DNA of 64,000 bases, taken from contig CP107926.1 in assembly GCA_036015235.1 (NCBI GenBank), forward strand, positions 5,599,501 through 5,663,500, written 5' to 3'. This document shows, piece after piece, positions 32,194 to 41,111 of the stretch. A program made the translations under genes and the position numbers. This DNA is from Streptomyces sp. NBC_00433. GTDB taxonomy: Bacteria; Actinomycetota; Actinomycetes; Streptomycetales; Streptomycetaceae. How positions within the stretch are numbered: position 1 is the stretch's first letter; each line of letters opens with the position of its first letter. The notes beneath the pieces were generated by a model, which was not told where the DNA came from, did no database searches, and saw nothing but the letters and a program-made list of their open reading frames with translations.

Positions 32194-32212
32194 TTAACAA
32201 ATAGATTGTTAA
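32194..32212 (-). promoter_or_regulatory. VapBC operator palindrome
   Basis: TTAACAA-ATAGA-TTGTTAA, a perfect 7-5-7 inverted repeat ending ten bases upstream of the vapB ATG. It stands out as AT-rich in this high-GC DNA. Ribbon-helix-helix antitoxins bind such sites. Confidence 0.7.
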
Positions 32213-32503
32213 TGTGCTACGACTACGGCTACGGCCGCGCCGCGGGAAGCGGCGGCCGCGGCGCCCGCCATCGCGCACGCGGCCGCGGATTGAGCCGAAC
32301 GCGCCACGTCAAGGGGCATTTTGGCGTCAGATAATCCGCCGTTTCTGACGCCGCGTGAGGTTGTGGATCAGTGCGTGTCATGATTGGTGACGCAGTGTGC
32401 GAGCCCGTTCCGCGGGACCTCCCGTAGAGGACGGCGTGACCACTCCCGTACCGATCTCACCAGCCGTTCCGGTTCGACTTCACCGCGAGGAGCACTCCAC
32501 ACC

Positions 32504-33040
32504 ATGTCCACGCAGGTCAGCATTCCCGGTTACCAAGCCGGCACGTGGGTGATCGACGCCGCCCGCACCGAAGTCGCCTTCCTGGCGCGCGCACTCGGGT
32601 TCTGGAAGACCCGCGGTACCTTCGACGACTTCGAGGGCACCGTCGTGTTAGCGGAGAACCCCCTCGACTCCTCGGTCAGCGCGGTCATCAGAACCGCCTC
32701 GCTGAACACCGGGATGCCCAACCGCGACCGTGACCTCAAGCACGCCGGGTATCTGGACACCGAGCGGTATCCGACGATCACCTTCGCCTCGACCGGGGTG
32801 CGGGTCGACGGCGACGGCTTCCTGGTCGACGGCGACCTGACCGCGCTGGCGGTCACCAAGCAGGTGACGCTGAAGCTGGCGGCCAAGGGCTTCGAGGCCG
32901 GCGCCGACGGCGAGGCGGTGGCCGCCTTCTCCGCGGCCACCCAGGTCAGCAACAAGGCGCTCGGCGTGACCAAGGGCTCGCTCTTCATCAACGACACGAC
33001 CCTGATCACGCTGGAGATCACGGCGGTCAAGCAGGACTGA
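32504..33040 (+). CDS. YceI-family lipid-binding protein
   Basis: A 178-residue YceI-fold protein, a lipocalin-like barrel that binds isoprenoid or amphiphilic molecules. Recognisable stretches are GTWVIDAARTEVAFLAR, DLKHAGYLDTERYPTITF and GDLTALAVTKQVTL. No signal peptide is present, so it is cytoplasmic like many actinomycete members. The ATG at 32504 is preceded by GCGAGGAGC. A TTA codon at 32648-32650 suggests bldA control. It may bind a prenylated intermediate, but its separate position makes a stress-related role as likely. Confidence 0.88.
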   Translation: MSTQVSIPGYQAGTWVIDAARTEVAFLARALGFWKTRGTFDDFEGTVVLAENPLDSSVSAVIRTASLNTGMPNRDRDLKHAGYLDTERYPTITFASTGVRVDGDGFLVDGDLTALAVTKQVTLKLAAKGFEAGADGEAVAAFSAATQVSNKALGVTKGSLFINDTTLITLEITAVKQD

Positions 33041-33066
33041 CGGGCGCGTCAGGCGAGCCGCAAGAG

Positions 33067-33094
33067 GGGAGGGGACCGCGGCCGGTCCCCTCCC
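33067..33094. terminator. Bidirectional terminator between YceI and the lyase gene
   Basis: GGGAGGGGACCG (33067-33078) pairs perfectly with 33083-33094 around a 4-base loop. It lies 26 bases after the YceI stop and abuts the stop codon of the convergent lyase gene at 33095. Confidence 0.75.
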
Positions 33095-34474
33095 TCACTG
33101 CTTCAGGGCCCGGTCCACCAGCGGCCCCGCCGCCCCGGTGTAGGCGGCCGGGTCGAGCAGCGCGGCCAGCTCCTGCGCGTCCAGCACCCCGCGCAGCCGC
33201 GGCAGTTCGGCCAGCACGTCGGCCAGCTCCCTGCCCTCGCGTGCCGCCCGCGCCGAGGCCTCCGCCAGCAGCTCCTTGGCGGCCGCCTTGCCCAACCGCG
33301 GTGCCAGGACGGCCGACACGCGCTCGGCGGCGATCCGGCCGCCGGTCGCCGCGAGGTTGGCGCGCATCCGCTCGGGGTGCACGGTCAGGCCCTCGACCAG
33401 CTCCACGGCGGTGTGCGCGGCCCCGCCGGTCAGCCGCAGGCACTCGCGCAGCGGCTGCCACTCGGCCTGCCACAGGCCCGCGGCCCGCTCGTCCTCGGCC
33501 GGCATGCACTGCGGCAGGACCGCGGCCAGCGCGGGGACCTGCACCGCGGCGGAGCGGATCAGCGTCGCCAGCACCGGGTTGCGCTTCTGCGGCATCGCCG
33601 ACGACACGCCCCGGCCGGCCCCCGCGGGCTCGGCGACCTCGCCGATCTCGGTGCGGGACAGCACCAGGACGTCAGCGGCGATCTTGCCGAGCGCGCCCGC
33701 GGTGTGCGCGAGTACGGCGGCCAGGTCGGCCATCGGGGTGCGCAGGGTGTGCCAGGGCAGCACGGGGACCGCGAGGCCGGTCTCGTCGGCGAAGGCGGCC
33801 ACCAGGTCGATGACGGCGTCGGGCGCCGCGTCGTCCCCGGCGTACTGCTGGTAGCCCGCGAGGGTGCCGGCCGCGCCGCCGAGCGAGACGGGCAGCCCGC
33901 CCGCCACGACCCGGTCGACGCGGTCGGCCGCTTCGAGCACCACCTGCCGCCACCCCGCCGCCTTGAGCCCGAAGGTGGTGGGCACGGCGTGCAGCGCGAG
34001 CGTGCGGCCGGCCATCACCGTGTCCCGGTGCGCGGCCGCGGTGGCGGCCAGGGACGCGGCCACCGCCCGCAGGTCGGCGCCGATCAGCCGCAGCGCCCTG
34101 GCGGCCACCAGCATCGCGCCGGTGTCGAAGATGTCCTGGCTGGTGGACCCGCGGTGCACGTACTCCGCCGCGGTGGGGGACTGCGCCGCGACCACCGACG
34201 TCAGCGCCGCGACCAGGCCGACGACCGGGTTCGCCGTCTCCCGCGCGGCCAGGGCCAGCCGGCGTACGTCCAGGTTCTCGGCGCGGGCCGCCGCGGTGAT
34301 CGAGGCGGCCGCGTGCGCGGGGACCGTGCCGCAGCGGACCTGGGCCCGGACCAGCGCGGCCTCCGCGTCGAGCATCGCCTGCAGCCAGGCGGTGTCGCCG
34401 ACCGCCGCCTCCACGGGGGTGCCGACCCGCACCGGGGAGAGCAGGCCGGTGTCGGCGTACGGTTCCGCGGTCAT
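33095..34474 (-). CDS. Fumarase/aspartase-superfamily lyase, CreD-like (nitrosuccinate lyase candidate)
   Basis: A 459-residue lyase. The superfamily signature is SSAMPQKRNP, HRGSTSQDIFDTG holds the second conserved region, and AGRTLALHAVPTTFG the third. By sequence it falls with 3-carboxymuconate cycloisomerase-type proteins, the group that includes CreD. CreD releases nitrous acid and fumarate from nitrosuccinate. Its ATG overlaps by four bases the stop of the FAD/NAD(P)-binding protein upstream, which resembles CreE, the enzyme that makes nitrosuccinate from aspartate. This coupled CreE-CreD order is the main reason for the call. PurB or a muconate enzyme is less likely in this context. 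Confidence 0.8.
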   Translation of the reverse strand: MTAEPYADTGLLSPVRVGTPVEAAVGDTAWLQAMLDAEAALVRAQVRCGTVPAHAAASITAAARAENLDVRRLALAARETANPVVGLVAALTSVVAAQSPTAAEYVHRGSTSQDIFDTGAMLVAARALRLIGADLRAVAASLAATAAAHRDTVMAGRTLALHAVPTTFGLKAAGWRQVVLEAADRVDRVVAGGLPVSLGGAAGTLAGYQQYAGDDAAPDAVIDLVAAFADETGLAVPVLPWHTLRTPMADLAAVLAHTAGALGKIAADVLVLSRTEIGEVAEPAGAGRGVSSAMPQKRNPVLATLIRSAAVQVPALAAVLPQCMPAEDERAAGLWQAEWQPLRECLRLTGGAAHTAVELVEGLTVHPERMRANLAATGGRIAAERVSAVLAPRLGKAAAKELLAEASARAAREGRELADVLAELPRLRGVLDAQELAALLDPAAYTGAAGPLVDRALKQ

Positions 34475-36474
34475 GACGTCACCTTGGCGGCGGTGCCCTG
34501 CCCGGTGAGGACGACCTGCTCGGGCAGCCGCACCGGGGGCGGTTCCGGCGCGGGCAGTGCGAGGACGGCGGCGGCGATCACGTCGGAGTCCTCCAGGGTG
34601 ACCGAGCCGACGCCCGGCCTGATGCCCGCCGCGGTCACCCAGTGCACGGACTCGGTGGGCACCCCGTAGGCGAAGCGCCGCGGGTGCGCCCTGCCGCGGG
34701 CGTCCAGCAGGCGGTAGGGGCGCTCGGTCACCGCGAGGCCTCCGGTCTCGTAGTCGTGGCCGTCCGCGCCGGGCACACGGTAGGGGCGGCACTGGCCGGT
34801 GCGCAGCAGCTGGGCCATCAGCGGGTCGGCGGTGCGGCGCAGGTCGATGTCGGGCAGGCGGCCCTCGACCAGCGCGGTGGCCCGCACCAGCACGTCGGGT
34901 ATCTCCGTCGAGGTGCACACGAAGGCGGGTCCTTCGGGGTCGGTGTCGACCCGCATGCCGGGCCCGGTCACTTCCAGCACACCCGCGTCGATGAGCGCGG
35001 CCATCTCCTCGATACGTGAGGCGGGCGGCCCGATCGACAGGTAGGCGTTGAGCGGGGTGTACCAGCCGTCCAGCTCGTCGCGGTGCGACTCGGCGTCCAG
35101 GCCGCCGTGGTCGACGGCCAGCCGCACCTCGTTGCGCAGGTCCCGCAGGATGTCCAGGGCCGCCTTGAACGGCCCGCTGACATTGCCCTCGTGGGCCTTG
35201 CGCACATCCTCGTCCAGGTAGCCGCGCAGCCAGGCGCGGAAGGCGGCCAGGTCGCGCAGGTCGCCGGTGTCGTAGGGGCGGGCGACCCGCTCCCAGTCCC
35301 AGCGCTCCGCCGGGTCGATGCCCGCCTCGTCGAGCAGCCGCTGCTCGGCCTCCCCCGGCGCCGAGTTGAGGTAGCGGTTGGCGAAGTCGGCGACCTTGGA
35401 GGGTGTTTCCCGGGTGGCGAGCAGCGTCTCGTAGTAGACGCTCTGCACCTCCATGGCGATCAGCGACCACAGCCCCGTGCCGAAGCGGATCGGCTCGCGG
35501 GCGGTGGCGGGGGTGCGCAGCGCCGCGACGTATTCGGCGGTCAGCAGCCGGGGGGCGTAACGGCCGTGCGCGCCCTTCTCGTTCTCGCCGCGCGCCTGGT
35601 AGGGCACGCCCCGCCGGGAGCCGGCGAAGATCCGCGGCTCGCGGCCCGAGGGGCGGTAGACCAGGCGGCCCTCGACGCGTTCGAAGGTGCCGCCCCTGCC
35701 GTGGGTGAACAGCGCCATGTAGTCGAAGAAGTTCAGGCCGAGGCCGCGCAGCAGGACGCTCGCGCCGGGGGCGACGCACGACAGGTCCACGTCGGCGGGG
35801 TTGGCCGGCGGCACGTAGGTCAGGCCGTGCACGGTGGCGAAGTCGGCCAGTTCCCGCTCGGCTCGGGTGGGCCGGACGGGGACGTGGCCCTGCGCCAGCA
35901 TCACCGCGGTCAGCCCGGTCAGCAGCGTCCCGTCGTCCAGCAGCACGGTCTGCGGCCCCGCGCCGCCGGCCGTCGCGTCGCCGTCGACCAGGCCGACCGC
36001 CCGCGCCTTGTGGACCTGGACGGACACGTGCTCGGGCGCGTTCGCGGCGACGTGCCGGAAGGCCCAGGTCAGGTACTGCCCGTAGAGGGCCCGGGTGGGG
36101 TAGGTGTCGGGGCCGAGCGCCCGCGCCTCGGACAGGGCCGCGTCGTCAGGGGACGTCGCGCCGGACGCGGCGGCGATGTCGCCGAGCGCCTTGGCCCACT
36201 GGTAGAGGCTGGGGCCCGGCTCCAGCGGCCCCTTGATCTGCACGCTGGCGTCGGTGAAGACCGTCACCTGGGAGGCCACGGTGTTCATCAGCAGGTGCCG
36301 GGACTGGGTGGGTCGCCACACCCGGCCCGCGCCCGGCGGGTCGGGGTCGATGACATGGACGGTGACGGTACCGCTGCGGGGCGACCTGCGCTCCTGCGCG
36401 CACAGCCGCTCAAGCAGCGACAACCCGCGGGGTCCCGCGCCGACGAGGCACACTTCGATGCGTCCGCCGCTCAC
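34471..36474 (-). CDS. FAD/NAD(P)-binding monooxygenase, CreE-like (aspartate to nitrosuccinate candidate)
   Basis: A 667-residue flavoprotein. LVGAGPRGLSLLERL (from residue 10) is the FAD dinucleotide-binding motif, and RPTQSRHLLMNTVASQ and LLRGLGLNFFDYMA mark the FAD/NAD(P)-binding family to which CreE belongs. CreE oxidises the amino group of L-aspartate in several steps to nitrosuccinate. Size and coupling to a CreD-like lyase match that pair. If correct, the two genes make free nitrous acid for diazotisation or N-N bond formation. Other members of the broad family have unknown roles, so this is a context-supported assignment. Confidence 0.78.
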   Translation of the reverse strand: MSGGRIEVCLVGAGPRGLSLLERLCAQERRSPRSGTVTVHVIDPDPPGAGRVWRPTQSRHLLMNTVASQVTVFTDASVQIKGPLEPGPSLYQWAKALGDIAAASGATSPDDAALSEARALGPDTYPTRALYGQYLTWAFRHVAANAPEHVSVQVHKARAVGLVDGDATAGGAGPQTVLLDDGTLLTGLTAVMLAQGHVPVRPTRAERELADFATVHGLTYVPPANPADVDLSCVAPGASVLLRGLGLNFFDYMALFTHGRGGTFERVEGRLVYRPSGREPRIFAGSRRGVPYQARGENEKGAHGRYAPRLLTAEYVAALRTPATAREPIRFGTGLWSLIAMEVQSVYYETLLATRETPSKVADFANRYLNSAPGEAEQRLLDEAGIDPAERWDWERVARPYDTGDLRDLAAFRAWLRGYLDEDVRKAHEGNVSGPFKAALDILRDLRNEVRLAVDHGGLDAESHRDELDGWYTPLNAYLSIGPPASRIEEMAALIDAGVLEVTGPGMRVDTDPEGPAFVCTSTEIPDVLVRATALVEGRLPDIDLRRTADPLMAQLLRTGQCRPYRVPGADGHDYETGGLAVTERPYRLLDARGRAHPRRFAYGVPTESVHWVTAAGIRPGVGSVTLEDSDVIAAAVLALPAPEPPPVRLPEQVVLTGQGTAAKVTS

Positions 36475-36487
36475 AAGGGCACTCCGA

Positions 36488-37015
36488 TCACGTGGTGGTG
36501 GGCGGCTCGAAGGTGAGCGGGGTGATCTGGTGGACGTCGTAGCGGTCCCGCAGCCGCTGCACCGCGCCGGAGTCCACGGTCCTGCCGTCCGCGAAGATCT
36601 CGCAGATCTCCTCGAAGTAGCGCTCGTGGTCCGGCGGCGGCGACGCCTGGAAGAGCATCCGCACCGGCAGTTCCGTGGCGTTGGTGAACGCGTGCGGGGT
36701 GCCGGTGGGCACGAGCATGCAACTGCCGGGGCCGGCCCGCAGGATCTGCTCCCCGTCGGGGGACTTCCAGTCCCGCCAGTCCTCCGGTGTGCGCTCCACC
36801 GGCTCGAACGCGAAGACGTCCAGCTCTCCTTCGAGGACGTAGAAGAACTCGGTGGAGTGTTCGTGGACGTGCGCGCCGACGTTGAAGCCCGGCGGCACCA
36901 CGACCTCGAAGGTCGAGGCGAAGCCGCCGTCCGCCCCGGTGACCTTGAAGGTGACGTCCTGCGCCTTGGTCAGCAGCTTCCTGCCCTGGCCCGGCGGGAC
37001 GATGAGGCCCTTCAT
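36488..37015 (-). CDS. Cupin-domain protein
   Basis: A 175-residue single cupin. Motif 1 is GAHVHEHSTEFFYVLEGEL (two His, Glu) and motif 2 is PGSCMLVPTGTPHAFTN (His), a complete metal site. The ATG at 37015-37013 follows GGGAGGG. It sits between the CreE-like and CreM-like genes in one transcription unit. Cupins occur in other N-N bond or nitrous-acid clusters, but the reaction here cannot be deduced from sequence. Confidence 0.85.
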   Translation of the reverse strand: MKGLIVPPGQGRKLLTKAQDVTFKVTGADGGFASTFEVVVPPGFNVGAHVHEHSTEFFYVLEGELDVFAFEPVERTPEDWRDWKSPDGEQILRAGPGSCMLVPTGTPHAFTNATELPVRMLFQASPPPDHERYFEEICEIFADGRTVDSGAVQRLRDRYDVHQITPLTFEPPTTT

Positions 37016-37088
37016 ACGTTTGCCCTCCCTGTCGCGCTGAAGAGATCGCACCCGGCGGCGGCGTCCGCGCCGCCGGGTGTTGAGCGGC

Positions 37089-38672
37089 TCACGCCCGCTT
37101 CTGCAACTGGTCCTGGAGCAGCTGCGACAGCTCGACCCTGCGGACCTTCATCGTCGCCGTCCTCGGGAGTTCGGCCTGCGGGATCTGGACCGGGTCGCCC
37201 AGCTGCGGGAAGTCCGCGGCGGCGGACCGCCAGCGCTCCCGGTCCAGCGGCAGGTCGCCCTCGGTGCAGACCACGGGGACCGGCTCGGAGTTCGGGCCGA
37301 TGACGACGACCAGTTCGGCCAGCTCGTCGAGGCGGCTCAGCATCCGGTCCTCGATCTCCAGGGTGCTGCTGGTGTCGGGCACCATGTCGACCTCGCGGTC
37401 GAGCATGTGCAGGCAGCCGCGCCTGGTGCGGTAGCCGACGTCGCCCGTACGCCACCAGCCGTCGTGCCTGTTGGCCTCGTAGCGCTCCGGCTCACCGAAG
37501 TAGCTGTGCGCGATGCCGTCCCAACGGACCTCGATGGCACCGGGGTTGTCCTTCGACGGCGCCTTGCCGTTCCGGCTGACCACCCGGACCTTCGCGCAGC
37601 CCGGCATCGGGTAGCCGACGCAGCGGCCGTTCATCCGCTCCGCCGACTTGCTGAAGTACGGGCGGCCGACCGCGGGGCCGACCTCGCTCTGCCCGTAGAT
37701 CTGGAAGAAGAGCGGCACCCGCCGCTTGGAGGCCGCGATGAGCCGGGTGATGGTCCTGGGGTGGATCGCGTCGAAGGTGCTGCTGAAGTACTTGACCGAG
37801 GCGAACGGCCGCCGCGGGTCGTCGGCGAGCGGCTCCCAGTCCATGAACGCGTTGGGCAGCGCCTCGATGAAGGTCGGCTCGTGCTCGGCGAGCAGCCCGG
37901 CGGCCGCGTCGGGCTTCGGGTTGTTCATCAGCAGCACCGGCATCGCCTTGAGCAGCACCAGCGACATCGCCGCGTACATCCGCGAGTGCACGAAGGGCAG
38001 GTTGATCGCGACGGTGTCGCGCCGCCACATCAGCGACAGCAGCCACCACTGCGGCCGCAGCCGCACGCCCATGGTCCGCGGGGTGTGCACGACCAGCTTG
38101 GGCACCCCGGTGGTGCCCGAGGTGTGGGTGATCATCGCCGGGTCGTCCAGGCCGCGGAAGACCGGCTCGACCCGCGGTGATCCGGCCAGCTCGGTCAGTG
38201 TGACCGCGCCCGCCCACTCGCCGGTCGCGGTGATCACGGTCTTCGCCAGGTCCTTGACCGGCACGTCGGCCAGCACGTCGAGCTTGGGAAGGTCGGTGAG
38301 CAGGTGCGGCTGGTCGAGGCGGCCGAGCAGGATGCCGACCGTCCTGCCGTCGAGCGCCGGCGAGAGCATCACCGGCACCGCTCCGACGCGGGCGGCGGCC
38401 GAGGCCAGCATCCAGACGTCGAAGTTGGGGGACTTGTAGATGGCGATGGTGTCGCCCGCCCCGACCCCCGCCACGGCCAGCCGTGCTGCCAGGTCGTCCA
38501 CCAGCTCCGCGAGCCGGCCCACGGTCAGGCGCCGTCCCGCGTCGGGGAGCACGTCGAGGTCGTGGTCGAGGGTGAGGTGCGTCGAGCTGTTCTTGGCCGC
38601 GGCCATTTCCGGCATGCTGCCGAGCTGAAGACCGCGCCTTGCTATCTCACGGTCGACCATGAAGCCCATCAT
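37089..38672 (-). CDS. AMP-forming acyl ligase family enzyme, possible CreM-like diazotase
   Basis: About 527 residues of the ANL superfamily. THTSGTTGVPK is an intact P-loop, QIYGQSEVGPAVG is the A5 region, WWRTGDVG binds the ribose, and the C-terminal PRTATMKVRR keeps the catalytic Lys. Immediately beside nitrous-acid genes, the closest functional precedent is CreM, an acyl-CoA-ligase homologue that activates nitrite with ATP to diazotise an aryl amine. It could also be an ordinary carboxylate-CoA ligase. ATG 38672 is used as the start, with AAAGGGAG upstream; an ATG at 38774 would add 34 residues. Confidence 0.72.
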   Translation of the reverse strand: MMGFMVDREIARRGLQLGSMPEMAAAKNSSTHLTLDHDLDVLPDAGRRLTVGRLAELVDDLAARLAVAGVGAGDTIAIYKSPNFDVWMLASAAARVGAVPVMLSPALDGRTVGILLGRLDQPHLLTDLPKLDVLADVPVKDLAKTVITATGEWAGAVTLTELAGSPRVEPVFRGLDDPAMITHTSGTTGVPKLVVHTPRTMGVRLRPQWWLLSLMWRRDTVAINLPFVHSRMYAAMSLVLLKAMPVLLMNNPKPDAAAGLLAEHEPTFIEALPNAFMDWEPLADDPRRPFASVKYFSSTFDAIHPRTITRLIAASKRRVPLFFQIYGQSEVGPAVGRPYFSKSAERMNGRCVGYPMPGCAKVRVVSRNGKAPSKDNPGAIEVRWDGIAHSYFGEPERYEANRHDGWWRTGDVGYRTRRGCLHMLDREVDMVPDTSSTLEIEDRMLSRLDELAELVVVIGPNSEPVPVVCTEGDLPLDRERWRSAAADFPQLGDPVQIPQAELPRTATMKVRRVELSQLLQDQLQKRA

Positions 38673-38990
38673 CGGGACCAGCTCCCTTTCCAGGAATGAG
38701 AGGGAATCTTCGGGCCGTCGCCGGCTCGGCAGGCGCGCGTGGACGCGCTCAACGGGCTCCGAGGCGTCCAGCATCGGCCACCCGGCTTGCGCGGCACTGT
38801 CCACCGGCTTGGTGCCGGCTTGGGGGTGAACTGGTGTGCCGTGCGGAGCCGCGGGCGCCCGTGGCGCGGAAGCGGTGGGGCAAGGATGACGCCTTGTGAC
38901 AGGCCTCCTTGACATGGAGTCACCGGATGGACACGCTCGTGTCCGGCCCGTCAATCGGTGGCTGTCTGCGCGAATCACGGGGGTGCGGCC
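38673..38990. promoter_or_regulatory. Divergent promoter region, ligase / fourth SARP
   Basis: This 318-base gap includes a possible N-terminal extension of the ligase up to 38774. TTGACA at 38909-38914 is a good -35 hexamer facing the SARP gene, but a matching -10 is weak. No repeat array like that at 46448 was found here. Confidence 0.4.
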
Positions 38991-41096
38991 ATGTTCGTGG
39001 TCGGGCAGGACAGCGCCGCCGGGGGCGGCTCCGACGCCGCTTCCCCCCAGCAGGGCGCCGGGCGCGGCAGGGTGGAATTCCGGGCGCTCGGACCGGTGGA
39101 GGCCGTGGTCGACGGCCGGATGGTCGACCTGGGGACGCCCAAGCAGCGCGCGCTGCTCGCCCTGCTGGTGAGCCGGGTCGGCCGCACCGTGACGGTCGAC
39201 GTGATGCTGGAGGAGCTGTGGGAGGGGCGCCCGCCGCCCTCGGCGCGGACCTCGCTGCACGCCTATGTGGCCAACCTGCGCCGGGTGCTTGAGCCGTCCA
39301 GGGCCCGCAGGACACCCGCGACCGTGCTGCGCACCCACGGGCAGGGCTATCTGCTGGACAGCCGCGAGGTCCAGGTCGACGTGCACCGCTTCTGCGAGCG
39401 CGCGACGGCCGGCTGGCACGCCTGGGGCCGCGGCGACCGGCGGCAGGCGCTCGGCGAGTTCGAGGCGGGGCTCGCGCTGTGGCGGGGCCAGGCCTACGCG
39501 GAGGTCGCCAACGCCACGCACGTGGTGCCCGAGGTGGAGCGGCTGGAGGAGCTGCGGCTCTCGCTCGTCGAAGGGCGCTGCGCCGCGCTGCTGGCCGCCG
39601 GCGCCCACGAGGTGGCGGTGGCGGAGCTGGAGGCCTTCACCCAGGCCCACCCCTTGCGCGAATACGGCTGCGAGCTGCTGAGCCTGGCCCTCTACCGGGC
39701 CGGCCGGCAGGCCGACGCGCTCGCGGTGCTGCGCACCAACCAGCGGCGGCTGGCCAGGGAGCTGGGCATCGACCCGCGCCCGGCGCTCCAGCACCTGGAG
39801 AGCGAGATCCTCAACCAGGCCCCGGCCCTGGACTGGCACCCGGCCGCACCGGTCGTACGCGGCGGCGCCCCCGCCGTGCCGGCGCCGCGGGTCGGCGGGA
39901 CGATGCCGCGGGTCGGCGGGACGGTGCCGCCCGTGCGGGTCGCGGCCGTCGAGGTCTTCGTCGGACGGGAGCAGGCGCTGCGGCAGCTGGCCGAGACGCT
40001 GCCCGCGGTCGCCGCGGGGCGCGGGCAGGTGGTCGCGGTGTCGGGCGAGCCGGGCATCGGCAAGACCAGCCTGCTGCGGCACTTCGCCGAGTCCGCGCCC
40101 GTACCGGTGCTGTGGGGCGCCTGCCCGGAGCATGTGGCGGCGCCGCCGCTGTGGCCCTGGCAGCAGGTGCTGCGCATGCTGGCCGCCCGCCTGCCGCAGC
40201 CGTCCGTGCCCGGCCCGGTGGCCGAGCTGCTCGACCGGGACGGCCGCCGGACGGCGGACGGCGCGGACGCGGACGCCGCCACGCTGCGGCGGTTCGAGGC
40301 GGTCGTGGACTACCTGACCCGCGCCTCGCTCGTCACACCGCTGGTCGTGGTGCTCGACCACATGCACCGGGCCGACGCCGGCTCGCTGCGGCTGCTGGCC
40401 CACCTCGCCGAGTCGGTGCCCGCGGGACGGCTGCTGGTGGCGGTCTGCCACCGGTCCGGCGAAGCGGCCCTGACGGAGACCTCCGCCGCGCTGGCCCGCG
40501 TGGAGACCACCCGGATCGTGCTGGAAGGACTCACCGTCCAGGAGACGCAGCGGCTCGCCGGCGCGATGCTGCACCGCGAGGTCGGCGGCCACACGGCCGA
40601 GGGCCTGTGGGACCGCACCGAGGGCCACCCCTTCTACCTGCGGGAACTGATCAAGCTGCTGGCCGCCGACCAGCGCCTCGACCAGCGGATCGACCAGCCC
40701 CACACGGTGCCGGTGCCCGTGCCGGTGCGCGAGGTGGTGCTGCGCCGGGTGGGCCGGCTGCCGCAGACCGTGGCCTGGCTGCTCGCGGTGGCCGCGGTCG
40801 CCGGGCGGCACTTCGACATCGGCGTCGTCGCCGAGGCCGCCTCGGTCGATATCGAGGCGGCGCTCGAAGCACTGGACACCGCGGTCGCCGCGGGACTGGT
40901 CGCCGAGGACCAGCAGCGGCTCGGCTGGTTCCGCTTCACGCACGGGCTGACCGCCGAGGTGCTCTACGGTGCCACCGGCCGGCTGCGCAGGGCCCATCTG
41001 CACCGCAGGATCGGCGCCGCGGCTGCCCGCACCTGGACGGACAGCGCCTACGCGGGACCCGTGGAGACCGTCAGGTACTGGCCGCAGGACCAGTGA
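38991..41096 (+). CDS. SARP regulator with C-terminal AAA/LuxR-type ATPase domain
   Basis: A 701-residue regulator. Residues 28-110 are the SARP DNA-binding domain (FRALGPVEAVVDGRMVDLG), 110-265 the activation domain, and 320-700 an AAA ATPase of the kind found in large LuxR-type activators (SGEPGIGKTS Walker A, LVVVLDHMHRAD Walker B). The LuxR helix-turn-helix itself is absent; the protein ends after the ATPase. The ATG at 38991 has GGGGGTG six bases upstream. It is a close paralogue of the SARP at 30389. It lies divergent from the CreM-like operon and convergent with the sugar/exporter operon, and is a likely pathway activator. Confidence 0.87.
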   Translation: MFVVGQDSAAGGGSDAASPQQGAGRGRVEFRALGPVEAVVDGRMVDLGTPKQRALLALLVSRVGRTVTVDVMLEELWEGRPPPSARTSLHAYVANLRRVLEPSRARRTPATVLRTHGQGYLLDSREVQVDVHRFCERATAGWHAWGRGDRRQALGEFEAGLALWRGQAYAEVANATHVVPEVERLEELRLSLVEGRCAALLAAGAHEVAVAELEAFTQAHPLREYGCELLSLALYRAGRQADALAVLRTNQRRLARELGIDPRPALQHLESEILNQAPALDWHPAAPVVRGGAPAVPAPRVGGTMPRVGGTVPPVRVAAVEVFVGREQALRQLAETLPAVAAGRGQVVAVSGEPGIGKTSLLRHFAESAPVPVLWGACPEHVAAPPLWPWQQVLRMLAARLPQPSVPGPVAELLDRDGRRTADGADADAATLRRFEAVVDYLTRASLVTPLVVVLDHMHRADAGSLRLLAHLAESVPAGRLLVAVCHRSGEAALTETSAALARVETTRIVLEGLTVQETQRLAGAMLHREVGGHTAEGLWDRTEGHPFYLRELIKLLAADQRLDQRIDQPHTVPVPVPVREVVLRRVGRLPQTVAWLLAVAAVAGRHFDIGVVAEAASVDIEAALEALDTAVAAGLVAEDQQRLGWFRFTHGLTAEVLYGATGRLRRAHLHRRIGAAAARTWTDSAYAGPVETVRYWPQDQ

Positions 41097-41111
41097 TCTC
41101 CCCGGCATGCC

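Noticed and set aside
33095..34474. Adenylosuccinate lyase (PurB) or a beta-ketoadipate pathway enzyme
   Set aside because: It has the superfamily signature, but it is translationally coupled to a CreE-like flavoprotein and no purine or aromatic catabolic genes are nearby.
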